NCBI GenBank assembly: GCA_014898415.1
Contig: RCTD01000004.1
Coordinates: 557,001 to 621,000 of the forward strand
Length of the DNA: 64,000 nt
Reading direction: 5' to 3'
Source: Stromatinia cepivora
Lineage: Eukaryota; Ascomycota; Leotiomycetes; Helotiales; Sclerotiniaceae
Shown: positions 46,345 to 57,944 of the stretch, piece by piece
Layout of the letters: every line of letters begins with the position of its first letter
How positions within the stretch are numbered: position 1 is the first letter of the stretch
Program-made: the position numbers and the translations under genes
Notes under the pieces: generated by a model
The model's input: the letters and a program-made list of their open reading frames with translations, nothing else
Database searches by the model: none
Told to the model about the DNA's origin: nothing

Positions 46345-47276
46345 CCTGGTACCTGTATAGCTTGAGCTGGTAAAGTTGTGATAGTATTGAGTGAGGTATA
46401 AGAGGAACTTTTAAGCAATGAAGCTCGTCTCCATGCAATTTAATTAAGTGCTAGGTATTGCTAAAAGAATTGAAAGATGATGAATTAATACAATGTCTTC
46501 TGTGGATGAGAAGTTTCTGGACATTCAAATCATTATTATTGTCTCTCGTAATAGCTGCCCACTATCAATTCGTATAATGATTAATAGTAATAATGATAGT
46601 GATAGTTTATTTTAGGTGAATGAGAGTTTGAAGTAGCATAATGACGGCACGAATTACGAGTGATGACTGGATTAGAAATAGAATATAGCCTTGAGCGGAC
46701 ATAGATTTAAACAAGTAATGGTTATGATTGATTCGATGACTAGATGATCTTTAGATCCCTTCATTTCTGACACTCAGACATTTTTCCATGCGCCTAAAAT
46801 TTCTTCATAACCCCTCACTTGACCATTTATATGATATACAGATAAAAGATGGACTTGGAATAATCAGGTCCAGGAATAAAGAAACGCTGGGTCGAAGTAG
46901 GCATTACAGGTATTGTAGAAGGTATAAATTGAAAAGTAAGACTCCTCTGCATATTTTGCCTCGAAATGGGACCAATACAACAGGCTTATCCACCCTCCAT
47001 TTCTGATATCTGTCCAGTAATAACAATTTTGAAAAGTTAGTTGCCGCAGGTCCCTGGAAATTCAATTTGCCATCTCGATTGCCTCGTGTTTTGCCTTTTT
47101 TTAGGTTATCGATTGACGATTATACGGGACCACAATGATTTCATAGACCCAGTAAAGCATTTTCTTAGGAAAGTGTGTTTAAAAAGTTGATATTAAGGTT
47201 GATGATATATATAATCCCAACTGTCTGATATATATACCCAGGTATTGCCCGAGGAAAATTTTCGGCATCTCCACCA
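46345..47276. other. Intergenic, no gene seen
   Basis: Contains the promoter of the Arg/Ser-rich gene at left and the 3' region of PGA2 at right. A 72-codon frame at 46788-47006 is not convincing. Confidence 0.5.
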
Positions 47277-47735
47277 TTAATCGTGCAAAAATTCCTGAAT
47301 ATCCTTATCCTCATCGTCCTCTTGTTGTTGTCTTCTCAATTTTTCCTCTTGGTCCAAAATCTTTCTGATTGTCTGTCTTTGCTTCTTTCGTGCTTTGCCG
47401 CCCCATTTGACATCATTCGAACTGGCTTTCACATCCTCCTCGCTGTCAGTATCCTCAGGGATCTTGAGCGAATCTCTGAAAGAGTTTGCGCCGACGTGCT
47501 TTTCTTTCTCCTTCTTTTCCGCATGTTGAGCCCTTGCTTTAGCATATTCCTGCTCCTGCTTCTTCGCGCCAAGATTGATGAAATATGGCCTAATGAGAAG
47601 GTATGCTCCAACTACTGCGACAATTCGAATCCATTTTTGAAGTTCCATCGTCTTCATCTGTTCAAAGGCTCCCGTCGCATTTCTATAGAAATTGGTAGCT
47701 CCCATCTCTAGGAGATTGGTGATAAATTCCGCCAT
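47277..47735 (-). CDS. PGA2: PGA2, ER membrane protein of secretory processing
   Basis: 152 aa, single exon. ATG at 47735 chosen: the longer frame to 47870 adds 45 low-complexity residues with no family match, and M-A-E-F starts the conserved part. One membrane helix at about 35-52 (W-I-R-I-V-A-V-V-G-A-Y-L-L-I-R-P-Y), then a basic/acidic coiled tail (A-K-K-Q-E-Q-E-Y-A-K-A), an acidic stretch, W-G-x-K-A-R-K-K-Q-R and a charged C-terminus. This is the fungal PGA2 layout (yeast protein 129 aa), an ER protein needed for maturation of cargo such as Gas1 and alkaline phosphatase. Head-to-head with MHF1. Confidence 0.85.
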   Translation of the reverse strand: MAEFITNLLEMGATNFYRNATGAFEQMKTMELQKWIRIVAVVGAYLLIRPYFINLGAKKQEQEYAKARAQHAEKKEKEKHVGANSFRDSLKIPEDTDSEEDVKASSNDVKWGGKARKKQRQTIRKILDQEEKLRRQQQEDDEDKDIQEFLHD

Positions 47736-48188
47736 GTTTCCGATGTTAGGTTTCGACTCGAATTCTTCAGTACGGTGTTGTTTGAGGGTTAAGTTTGGAG
47801 GGGTGGATAGTGCGGTAGATGAGGTTCTTAAGAAAGGTTGATTAAGGTGAGTGAGATTTGCGGCGAGCAATTAGATCTTATGGTAGAATGGAATGAAAAT
47901 TGGGAAACAGAGAACCCGTGAGATGGACTTGGGTGAGCTTCGAGTGGTAGGGAAAGGAAAAAGAAAAGGTGTCTTCTTCTAATTTATTGCCAGCAGAGCA
48001 GAGTGAATTGAAAGAGATAAAATAAATGTGGATTGGAGGGTTTCTTAGCTCCAAGGTGATTAAGGCGGTCAGTTGGGGGTCCCGGCTTGACTTCGGTAAA
48101 ACGCGTTCGCCATAACTTAAACTTAACGCGACTTTGATTTTCAATTTAGATCCCATATTATATCCTTTCATATCCAAAAACGCCCCAG
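47736..48188. promoter_or_regulatory. 453-bp shared promoter region of PGA2 and MHF1
   Basis: The only spacer between the divergent starts of PGA2 (47735, minus) and MHF1 (48189, plus). No TATA box is evident. It contains aaacgcg near 48098, which resembles the MluI/MCB-like elements seen at fungal S-phase genes; that link is tentative. Confidence 0.4.
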
Positions 48189-48636
48189 ATGGATGCCGAC
48201 CTCCATGATGTGAGTTGCAAATGGAAAATTTTACGAATTCCCAGTTACTAACATTAGACCTTCCAGCGGCTCAAAGCAGCTCTTTGGTTCTCAATTGGGA
48301 AGATTGTGGAAGAGGAATCCATTCGACTTAACTCAAATGCTACAAACCAATTCATAGGAGCATTAACTGAAATGGTATGGCATCAAATAGGTGTGTTCTA
48401 TCGTTCTACCGTTCTTTATCTATCAATATATGTTTCTAATGAGATCCTTCATAGAAAATGTAACGATGGATCTCGAAAGTTTCTCGCGACACGCTGGACG
48501 ATCTACCATTACCACCGATGATGTATTACTCGTTACGAGGAGGAATGATGCGTTACACGATATGATCAAGAATTTTATCAATAAGGAGAAGGCACAATCT
48601 ACGAGTGAGAAGGGAAAAAGTCGCACAAAGAAATAA
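48189..48636 (+). CDS. MHF1: MHF1/CENP-S histone-fold protein
   Basis: Exons 48189-48209 (7 codons), 48267-48390 and 48455-48636 give 108 aa; introns are 57 nt (GTGAGT, CTAAC branch) and 64 nt (GTGTGT, CTAAT branch). The sequence follows CENP-S/MHF1: R-L-K-A-A-L-W-F-S-I-G-K-I-V-E-E (alpha-1 and loop), then F-I-G-A-L-T-E-M-V-W, L-E-S-F-S-R-H-A-G-R-S-T-I-T-T-D-D-V-L-L-V-T-R-R-N. It pairs with MHF2/CENP-X to bind DNA with FANCM-type helicases and at kinetochores. The tiny first exon is easy to miss. The Lys-rich tail is short. Confidence 0.92.
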
Positions 48637-49057
48637 CGATTCGCTGTTCCTACCTACTCTCCCAACCTTTTCAAGTTACCAGATACCCCAGGCAAGGCGG
48701 CGTTAGGAGTTAGAAATATTATATCGCAGAATAAATTGAGGGCCACAATTTACCTACATATCTAGGTATTTTGATGTTAGCGTCAAGAACGGATTGAATC
48801 CTTCCAATATCTCGAGTCAGTGGCGTGACGTGTGTTCACTCAAAAGGCTGACCATCAAGGTTCCCCGCACCAACCCTCCGCATGAATGGAGCAGGGGATT
48901 AGAGCCGCCCAACACTGTGCTATGATCTTACCGCAAATCTCAAGACCACACAAGTTGATCTGACACTACCATTTTTTCGCATTTTTCCCATCTTTCTTCA
49001 TGTTTCCTTCCTCATACTCTTAACAATAATACTTCAAATCAATCAAATCTGTTCATC
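48637..49057. other. Intergenic, no gene seen
   Basis: Spacer; pyrimidine-rich toward the F-box gene start. Confidence 0.5.
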
Positions 49058-49885
49058 ATGACCGAAAGCTCTGCAGTATCAAGAGTATTCTCAATTCCAG
49101 AGCTTCTCCATGAAGTCTTATCTTATCTTCCTCAATCTTGTCTATTAGTTACAGTACCACTCGTTTGCAGAAATTGGGCGACAGCCCTCAACTCACCATC
49201 ACTTGAAAGAGCTCTTTGGTTTCGACCTGCGATCCATAATGGGCCCTCGACATGGTCAAGTCTTTTAGAACAGCAATTTGGTGTATTTTTTGACTTCAGT
49301 CTTACATCGAATCGTCATGTAATTGACTCAACCGCATTTGACAATCTACCTTGGAAGCGCAATCTCAAGGCATTTGTAAGTCTGCTTTTAAAGGACTAAT
49401 TTGTTCTAGTTTTCCTTCTAATTTTCGTGCTATATCACGATATTTTTTTTTCAATCCCAGTGATTGAATAGCTACTATGTCCGCAACTTACTGACATCAC
49501 GGTTTAGAAGAGAGCTGACGCAAGCTGGCGTGAAATGCTCGTATTTCAACCACCTGTCTACGAATTTGCGATAGAGAGAATCAAGCATGATCGAGGCGGG
49601 CTTATGCACCAGACAGTCATTCTCCCCTGTCCAGATGGCCTTCGAATGGGAATGGTCTGGGATATTGCCCAAGAATGGTGCTTGAGACGAAAACATTGGT
49701 TACAAATGACTGGTCCTGAGGTCGAAAAAGAGTATCGAAACTCCGAGGTTGGATATACAGAACCAATGATTCCAAAGATGATACTTCATTGGCATATAAC
49801 TTGTCCCCGTCGAGGTTCTCAGGCCAGTTTAGAAGATGACTGGGTCAGTAGGGGCAGAGAGGAGTTTGACTTGTTTAAGCTATAG
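49058..49885 (+). CDS. F-box protein
   Basis: Exons 49058-49375 and 49508-49885 joined by a 132-nt intron (GTAAGT...TTTAG), giving 231 aa. Residues about 11-55 are an F-box: F-S-I-P-E-L-L-H-E-V-L-S-Y-L-P, then V-C-R-N-W and S-P-S-L-E-R-A-L-W-F. F-boxes dock Skp1 in SCF ubiquitin ligases. After it comes a region of the fungal F-box type with W-x-x-L-L-E-x-Q-F-G, W-R-x-M-L-x-x-Q-P-P-V and G-x-R-M-G-x-V-W-D, which supplies substrate specificity. No repeats are present. The target is unknown. Confidence 0.85.
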
Positions 49886-51731
49886 AAAATGAGGTTGTTC
49901 TATAAGGAGGGATTTCTTTCAAAACAAGTCAGCCTTAGAAGCTTTCAAGAAATCGAAATTTATCTTTCCGCAACAGAGCATATCCTAATCCCGATAAAAC
50001 TGTCGGTCACAAGCAAAGCTTTAGGCGACATCTGTGCCTTGGTCCCTGGTGTTTCGCTTTCATCTATTCCATCTGTATGAAAGGGCAAAGACAAGATGAA
50101 TCATGAATATACTTCGTGATATTCACACCGTTGGTCTTGATTCGTTTTCAAAGTCGAAACTTTCGATTATGCTCTCGTCACCGGAAATGGCTTCGAGGAT
50201 CTCTGTAAGACGTATCTGGGAGAATTTCAAGGCTAAGTGCTCTGAGGTTCAGGTACGATAGCGAGCGATTACTTATAATCTCGATATGAATCGTCGAGGA
50301 GTACCATATCTGTTCCGCGCTCCAGGTTCAACGGTGGATGTGATGATCTGTGCTTATTTTCTTAGCACGATTTTCCTCAAAAAGAAGGGGTTTAGTCTCA
50401 TAGGGTCGGATATTGAAGTCTTTCTGGAGATTGTGTCTGGGTCAGATGCTGCGAAAGTGTGAATTTTTGGTTGTACAAAAGAGATGGATGTTTTGTGAAT
50501 CACACCGGCTTATGTGCATTCCGAATCTGGGATAGCCACGGATGTTGATGTCAAGACCAGGCGTAAAGGCACATTTCATTCCGAGATCTTTCATACTCGC
50601 AAAGGGAGGAACTACAACAATCTTGTTGTCAGGATTACAGCAAAGCCTTCCAAGGTTTTCTCAAATAATAAAACTAGCAATTTAAGTTAATGCAAACGTA
50701 TCTTTCCTTCCATGATATAGATGTATTTGAATTGTGCTATGCTAAACTAGGTAGGTCTTCTCAGAGAAATATTTCTAACCCCAGCTTTTGCAAATAGCTA
50801 CGCAAGCCCATTTTAGTTTTAATCATTAAACCTATCTATCTATACTTTACCATCTGATCAAACAAGCTGGGAATGACTTATTCGAGATTCTTTATTCAAT
50901 GTGGTAGCTTCTATTGTTAGTTGAGATGATGGGTTGAGATTTTGCTAGTTAGTTAATGGAGTTTGGATTAAGTATGAAATTGGGTGTACTCTTCTGATTC
51001 TCTTGCCTTTCTCGTCGATCTGTTTAATATCCCTTGTGTATTCATGTATTCATGGATATAGCTAGCCATTGTGGTTTTATATTATTTTGTACATCAACAG
51101 AATCTATGGATTTTAGGGTTTTGTTACATATCTATATAATCCAATTCATCATATTACATCATATCATACACCCCCTTTGAGTTTATATAAACTATATAAA
51201 CTATCTAGGTAGCTTTTATATCTGCTGAGTATATTCACTTGTGTACCATCTGTGCCCAGCGAATAGGGTAGAGGGAAAGAGGTTTCTTGTATATCTACAA
51301 AACTAAAATTATAAAGAAATGATATATTGATCATCTATTCATCTTGTTTCGTATCTAACTGGGAGTTTATACATTTATATATCCTTTGTATTTGGCGAAT
51401 AGAATAGAAGGAGGGGGGTTTGTTGTATTTCTATCTATGAAAAGTCTTTATATATAGTATAGGTAGTTATATATCGTCTATCTATAAATTCTAAACTTAA
51501 TAGACATCCTTCCGTGTATATTTGAAAATGTATTTACTGCTTTCCTTCTCTGCGTATTTGGCGTGGGGTAGAAGGAGGGTGGTTTATTGTATATCTGTAT
51601 ATCATCTAGTAGCTGTATATCGTGTATTTATTCATTCATCTCATCACATTTTATCATATCCAGTTTAGTTTTAAACAAAATTGATTATTCACTTCCTATC
51701 TCTATATCTGGCTAATAAAATGGATGGGAAG
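49886..51731. other. Intergenic, possible fragments of a decayed gene
   Basis: Two open pieces, about 50104-50260 and 50285-50462, look faintly coding (the second has V-P-Y-L-F-R-A-P-G-S-T-V-D-V) but lack an acceptable joined model. The rest is AT-rich with gtatatct-type repeats at 51290-51620. No gene is claimed. Confidence 0.4.
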
Positions 51732-52240
51732 TAGGCTGCGCAGAAATAATCCGCAATCCGCAGGTACCCATAGATAATCCGTCTTATAAATTATCTATTA
51801 AAAATATTATCCACTCTATAAATTATCCATTGAGATTTTAAAATAATCCGTCCCATATAGATTATCCACGGGTACCCATAGATTATCCACCAACCTGTGA
51901 ATAAATGGATTATCCACAAATTGATGGATAATTTATATAATTTTGTATAATTTATAAAGATTAGTATAAAAATTAATATAAAAATCATAAAAAATCTAAA
52001 TGGATATTTATGAATTATTCACCAATTGTAGATTATTCATCAACCTGTAAATTATCCACCAACCCATAGATTATCTGCGGATTATCTACGGATAACTTAT
52101 CAACCCAATTGATGGATATCCACGAATAATCTGCAAATAATTTATGGGTACTTATTCAATTATCCACCCCGCCAATAGATTATCCATGGATTATCCATCA
52201 AAATCATTATCCGCCCTGCGGGTAACCGTTGCGCAGCCTA
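51732..52240. mobile_element. hAT-type MITE, 509 bp
   Basis: Ends taggctgcgca and its complement (perfect 11 bp). The interior is made of degenerate ggataatc/gattatcc motifs, and gggtacccat-type sequence lies near each end. This matches the element at 63222. The host DNA shows tgggaag before the left end and again 4 bp after the right end, an imperfect 7-8 bp duplication. No coding capacity. Confidence 0.8.
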
Positions 52241-52417
52241 ACATTGGGAAGAGGTTTTGTTGTATATCTGTGGTTATGGAATGTTAGTTATATGGGAGTT
52301 GTATATTGTGTAAGAGCTGTATGTTGTGTAAGGGTTATAGATCATATAAAAACTATACATCACACAACCGACTCTACACAATACATCACCTCTCCATCCA
52401 TCCATCCAACCATCCAT

Positions 52418-52577
52418 CCCTCTCCCTCTCTCTCCCTCTCCCTCTCCCTCTCCCTCTCCCTCTCCCTCTCCCTCTCCCTCTCCCTCTCCCTCTCCCTCTC
52501 CCTCTCCCTCTCCCTCTCCCTCTCCCTCTCCCTCTCCCTCTCCCTCTCCCTCTCCCTCTCCCTCTCCCTCTCCCTCT
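52418..52577. repeat. CTCCCT hexanucleotide tract, about 26 copies
   Basis: An almost perfect run of ctccct, 160 bp, strictly pyrimidine on the plus strand. Such tracts can form triplex DNA and vary in length. The exact copy number is hard to read and may be an assembly estimate. Confidence 0.9.
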
Positions 52578-52660
52578 TGTATATATAGATTATACAGTAC
52601 ATACCTATTCATCCTCCCCAAGGTCGCCTGCTAGGCGTAACTAATAGACTCTATTATCTT

Positions 52661-52735
52661 GTCTTCTCTACTACTTGCCCTTCTCTACTACTTGCTCTTC
52701 TCTACTACTTGCTCTTCTCTACTACTTACTCTTCT
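52661..52735. repeat. 17-bp tandem repeat, about 4 copies
   Basis: Unit ttctctactacttgctc with small changes in the outer copies. Intergenic. Confidence 0.85.
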
Positions 52736-53136
52736 GTTCAATTTGACGTTTCATACTAGGTGGGTATCAAGGGAATTTTTGTTGTATATCTACATATCTG
52801 TTAATTAATGAGAAATGCAACGCTCTATTCTTTTTATCTAATTTCATATAAAGCACATCATTTACTGCCAAATGACCTCATCCCATCTTATCCCCATTTC
52901 CAAGGGCCATAAAGTTTTGTCTACACTCAGATTTCTCCAAAAAAATTTTAGAGCAATTGATTTATCATTAAAAGCCTATTTCTTGCTCCTGTTATTCATG
53001 TCATTATTTCTTCTGTTGTTGCTTCATAACTAATATACAGTACAACCATCATTCTCTCAACTCCAAAATCACATCTCGTCTCTCTCGACCTCTTAAACAC
53101 CTATCCCATCATTAACCCTCTAATTCTCTACCGCCT

Positions 53137-54578
53137 CTAATTCTTATAATCAATCTTCGTACCAAAAGCCTTCTCAAAGCCCGTCAAAGTAACCCGATAT
53201 CTAACATCATTAACCTTAACCTTTTCAACCGCCTTCTTACATCCCTCCTCACTAATATCAATCGTCTCAATCATTGGCTTCAACTTCTTATCAGCCGCCA
53301 ATTGCAACATAGCCTGAGCTTCCTTGCGAGAACCAATATGTGATGCAGCGATCTTGCAACCGTTGCTGACGAAATCCTGTGCCTTCAATTCTGGAAGTGG
53401 CTTATCTGGGAGACCGACATTGTGGAATTCTCCGTTGACGGCAAGAGTCGACATGTAAGCAGCGAGATCAAATTCATTGGTCATATCTGCGCAATTGAGG
53501 ATGAAGTTGAAGGTAAAAGCGAAGGGTTTTTGCCAATCCTTTTCTTGGGTGGAAACGAAATGATCAGCTCCCAGCTTCAGGGCTGTATCCTTCTTATTTG
53601 GAGAATGGGAAAGAGCCCAGACTTCAGCACCTAAAGCCTTAGCCCAGAGAATACCAAAATGTCCTAATCCACCAATTCCCAAAATTGCCACCTTCTTGCC
53701 TGGTCCAGTGCCTGCACGAACAAGAGGTGAGTATGTGGTGAGACCAGCGCACATCATTGGTGCTGCATCAGTAGATTCAAGACCATCTGGAACCTTGAAG
53801 ACGAATTGCTCATGTACTCTCGAATGACTGGAATAACCTCCTTGTGAGAAGATTTGGTTTCCATTGCTGTCCTTCATGGGTTTATCACTATGTCCTTCAT
53901 CTTCATTGTAGGGTGCCATGTATGTATCAACCATTTTGGGACAATAGTTCTCGTTATCACTCTTGCATTGTGGGCATTCCATGCAAGATTGTACTTGAGC
54001 ACCAACACCGACACGATCACCTGGCTTGACCAGTGTTACTTTGGAGCCGACTCGGAGGACCTTGCCTATGATTTCGTGGCCAACGCAGAGAGGAGTGGTG
54101 GCTAATTCGCCCCAGCCGCCGGTGATGGTGTGAACGTCGGAGCCACAGACTCCACAGCACTACATCCAGATCGAAGAGTCAGTCATTGCTAATCAATATA
54201 GGTTGTTGAAGCCAAATGTATGATCGAAGCCATCATAGGACGTCAAAGGGATAGGCGTTTGAAGTCGAGAAACAAAATCGGGTATTAGAGAGAGCAGAAT
54301 TTATGAATAGATTACTAACCTCGTTGACGATGTCTACATCATGTGCTTCAAAGGTTTTGGCGGGGAACTGTAATTTGGGTTAATTAGTAAAAGGTATGTA
54401 TGATAAGAGATTGATATTTCAAAGTCCAGATTGAACTACAACAATGCAAGGTTCCTGGTCCAAACCATTGAAGCTCTGGATATGTTAACAAACGTACCTT
54501 TGATCTTGTGAAATCGCTCCATTTCTCGGTGGAAGAGATGGTGAATCCCTCGATTTGATCTGGAACGCTGTCAGACAT
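53137..54578 (-). CDS. NADP-type zinc alcohol dehydrogenase, CAD/ADH6 family
   Basis: Three exons on the minus strand: 54498-54578, 54320-54367 and 53137-54159, giving 383 aa; introns are 130 and 160 nt with GTACGT and GTTAGT donors. The joins read ...F-T-R-S-K, F-P-A-K-T-F-E-A-H-D-V-D-I-V-N-E, then C-C-G-V-C-G-S-D-V-H. Catalytic-zinc ligands are the first-exon-3 Cys, the His of V-G-H-E-I-I-G and the Cys of P-M-M-C-A-G-L-T-T-Y. Structural zinc: C-M-E-C-P-Q-C then C eight residues later. The coenzyme loop is G-I-G-G-L-G-H-F-G. This resembles yeast ADH6/7 and plant cinnamyl alcohol dehydrogenases, which use NADPH to reduce aromatic and medium-chain aldehydes. Cytosolic; the substrate is not fixed. 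Confidence 0.92.
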
Positions 54579-57500
54579 TGCGATGCGTCTTATAATTTCC
54601 GCGGCTTCGTTTTTTAAGCCTCGTTGGTATTCTAGAAGATTTTAAGATTCTTCTTTCCACATTGAAACAGATGGTAGGCTAAGTTGTTATATACTCGTTC
54701 GAGGTTGAGATTTGTAATATCCCAAATTCAAGTCAACAAACAAGATCCCAAGTACCTACCTAGATGTAGCTAACCTCAAGCTGCAGGAGTAATCAGCCTC
54801 AGAATATCTGAGTGAGGTCATTCTTTCCATTTTTTTTTTACCGGCAATTCTTTGAAGGAGGAAGAAGAGCCAATTGGAAAGGGAAAGAACGAATTGCCAT
54901 GTAATGAACAATGGAATTCTAGAACGGAAAGTGTGCTTTGCCAAGTAATATCATGGTATTTCGACTTAGCCATCGATCGAATTATCGAATTATCGCAGAT
55001 AATTGATGGTTGAGAGTTCTATCTCCGAATATCACTTGGAATCGATGATCGACGTCATGATAAAAGTGGATGGAGGTAAAATTAGTGACGTGAGTGAACC
55101 GCTTGTTCGGCAAAAGTAGAGTAGCATAAAAATAATGAGATGCTCTTTATCCTCAAATGAGAACTCTTTGCATGAATTTTGTGGATGAAGGGGGGAGTAA
55201 AGTGTCCGAAAAGAAAAAAGATAAGAGACTCGAGGCTATTTTCTCAACTTGAGATATGAAATCACTTTCTGACTCCACACGTGTCATTGATGTGTTCCTT
55301 GATTTGGTCTTGAGGGAGCAGGTCCCTACAGCCTTTCACTATTTAAACCTACAGAACCCCTATATATTCAAATGGTAGGATAACCAAGGTTTCCATCGAC
55401 AGAGTGAGCATTATCAGTGCTAGTGGGGAGGAGGAACTAATCTTGATACTGGGTTGAGGTATAATTGAGACCTTCGTCTTCATAGGAGGATTAGTTGCTC
55501 CGGCACTTATTCCGTATAGACTACGATCGGGGATGAGTCTATTCCTGCCGACGATCCTTTGAAGATAGAGTTGAGATCAGTGATGGTCGATAGGAAAGCG
55601 GAACTCCCAGAATGATATATATGTTATTTTCATAAAGAACCTTGACGTCTATCATTAGTCTATCAAGGTAAGACTTATCTACGGAGTAGTGTGTTGTTGT
55701 CATCCCTTTTCTAAACACGGTTTGTCAAATTACAATATACCGTTGAAGATCTAGAACATTGCCGTTTTACTGTGGTTGATGGGGGAAGTATTGTAAGATA
55801 CCCTAAAAAGCGGCTGTGCTTTTCCCTATTTATAGGGGTTTTAACTAATCAAAATATTACATTAGTTGAAAATTTATATAATGAAATCCAATCGGTTAAA
55901 ATATTATAAAAAAAAAACTTAAGATATCTTTATTAAAGCAATCTCAAAATAATATAAAATAACTAATAAAAACTTTTCGTTTAAAGTTTACAAAAATATA
56001 TAGACCTTTAATATGTCTTACATTACTTCCCCCATCAACCACAGTATTTATTGGCGTCCATATCCATGCCATGCTCGGAGCTCCACATCACGGGGACCAG
56101 CTGCCGATGAAAGCGACATCGTGAATTCTCCGTACCGCTTCTCCTATCATAAACTCTTGAAAACGAATTATACATTGTAGGTACTCCGTCAAATCTTACT
56201 TCGTACGAAAGAACATAAGCCATCACAATGCATCATGCATGTATAAATTAATTCTCTCAAGAGTACGAAAGTACACATGCACAATGTTGACGCACGCCCC
56301 TTTTGTCCGGTTATGCTCGGTAATCATTGTCAAGTTGTCTACTTTCAGTGCCAAGACTGAGCAAACAAGGGACTTTTTACTGCACCGAACGAGTCGTGTG
56401 AGCGATTTTGCTGCCTGTGCCAAATTTCAGTATCCCGGATTTCACGGATTTCACGGATTCACGGATTCATGATTGAGAATGTATGTATGGGAACGTCTGG
56501 CTTCTCGAAAGGTCCAGATGGTGTGTCGGTGTGTCTTGTGTGTCTTCATAGGGGAAGCTGGTCTGGAGATGATTGGAATTTCATAGTGATTAAGAGATAT
56601 GAAGATATCGTAATTGAAACAGAAAAACACGAAAGCCATAACAAAAATTATCGGAAATAGATTCCTTCTTAGTTTTGATCCCATCGTTTGCTCCAGTTGT
56701 TCTGACTAGTTGTTCTTTCCACTTCCGCTCAGAGCCGCTCGAGCGGGGCAGTACCTCACTTGGGGTCCTCTCTGTTTTGTGAAAGGGGTTGGGACATGCT
56801 AGTTAGTACCTTACACCATTCATCAGTCGAAAAAAACTGGTGATTGATATTAAAAATCAATCAACAAATTGAATCATAAATGCCACATCACACTCACTCC
56901 AGAGTCCAGAGATGTATCCTTCACTACCGTTGACATTAGTCGTTTCCTGCGCGAAAATGGCGTTTTTCTTCACCACACTCCCCTAACTTCAATCTCCATA
57001 TTCTCCGTCTTTTGCGGAGATGTGGGAGGTGGGATGCCCAGTAATCAAATCCTTGACTCTTGCACCGTTCTTTTCAAACTCTTTTTGATATGGAGCTAAA
57101 ATCTAGGTCAGAGTATCAATGTCTTAGATCTAATTGGATGCTAACAGTAGCTAAGCCCTCGAGAGGAAAGTGTGGCGAAGGAGGGGTATTTATTTAACTT
57201 TGGTGGGGAGGAGTTATTGATATTGCAATTAGAGACCTAACTACTAAGATGATTGAAATCTAAGATCAAGAAAAGAAGATGTATTCTGTGAATCATGAAG
57301 ATTTCAATGTTCTCCATGAGAAGCACGGCCTTTATGTGGATGGACTTGAATCATTCCAACTCCCTTACACTATCGTCTGCATGTTGTACTCGAGCTCATA
57401 CCTGTTCAGACGCTTGAGTATGCCATGGAATATCTACTTTTGACCTATCACGATTTTGGGATGTTAATGGAGATGGAGCTTTGGCCCGCACGATTCGAAT

Positions 57501-57944
57501 TTCTGTTTCTAGTCTCACATGCCGTCTGCGCTTTTCCTGCTTCCTGCTTTCTTAAGCTTTTTATCCTTGCGCTTTCCTCCACAAAAAAAGTGCTCAAATA
57601 AATTCAAGGTGCTAGGTATATTCTTTAGTGTCCTCTTCAATTTCTACCACCTTATATAGTCAGAACTCCCTTCCACACCTTATAATCATTATTGAACTTC
57701 TCTCTTCCTTTTTGTCATTATTTAATTCTAGTTTGGGATATTACTAGTGCAGATTCAGAAGAAGGAATTTAAAAATACAATTCAGTATTATTATATTCAA
57801 TCACATGTCAACTCAACCCCTTCATTCTCGTCTACAATAATTCTTGGATTTTCCACACCTTGTCAATTTTCACATGCTTCCCGTGCTCCCTGAGAGTACT
57901 TAGCCAATAAATTTTCTGGTTTCACACGAATTAGCAGTATCACA
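54579..57944. other. 3.4-kb intergenic region with one MITE
   Basis: Contains the ADH promoter (left), a 275-bp MITE (55770-56044), a short ggatttcac repeat at 56438-56466 and the long leader of the transcription-factor gene at right. Overlapping frames at 56223-56684 on both strands are not convincing. Confidence 0.5.
55770..56044. mobile_element. 275-bp MITE with TA duplication
   Basis: Both ends read ctgtggttgatgggggaagt inward, extending to about 29 bp with one mismatch, flanked by TA at 55768-55769 and 56045-56046. The interior is strongly AT-rich with no coding capacity. The TA flank points to a Tc1/mariner-type source, but its ends differ from those of the acgtgg family. Confidence 0.9.

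Larger units (their letters stand above)
52241..53136. other. Intergenic, simple repeats
   Basis: Contains the CTCCCT tract and a short 17-bp array (separate entries). Frames across the hexamer tract are artefacts. No gene seen. Confidence 0.6.

Noticed and set aside
52229..52644. Long repeats of L-P, S-L, E-R or G-E codons across the hexamer tract
   Set aside because: Open in all frames on both strands purely because of the CTCCCT repeat.
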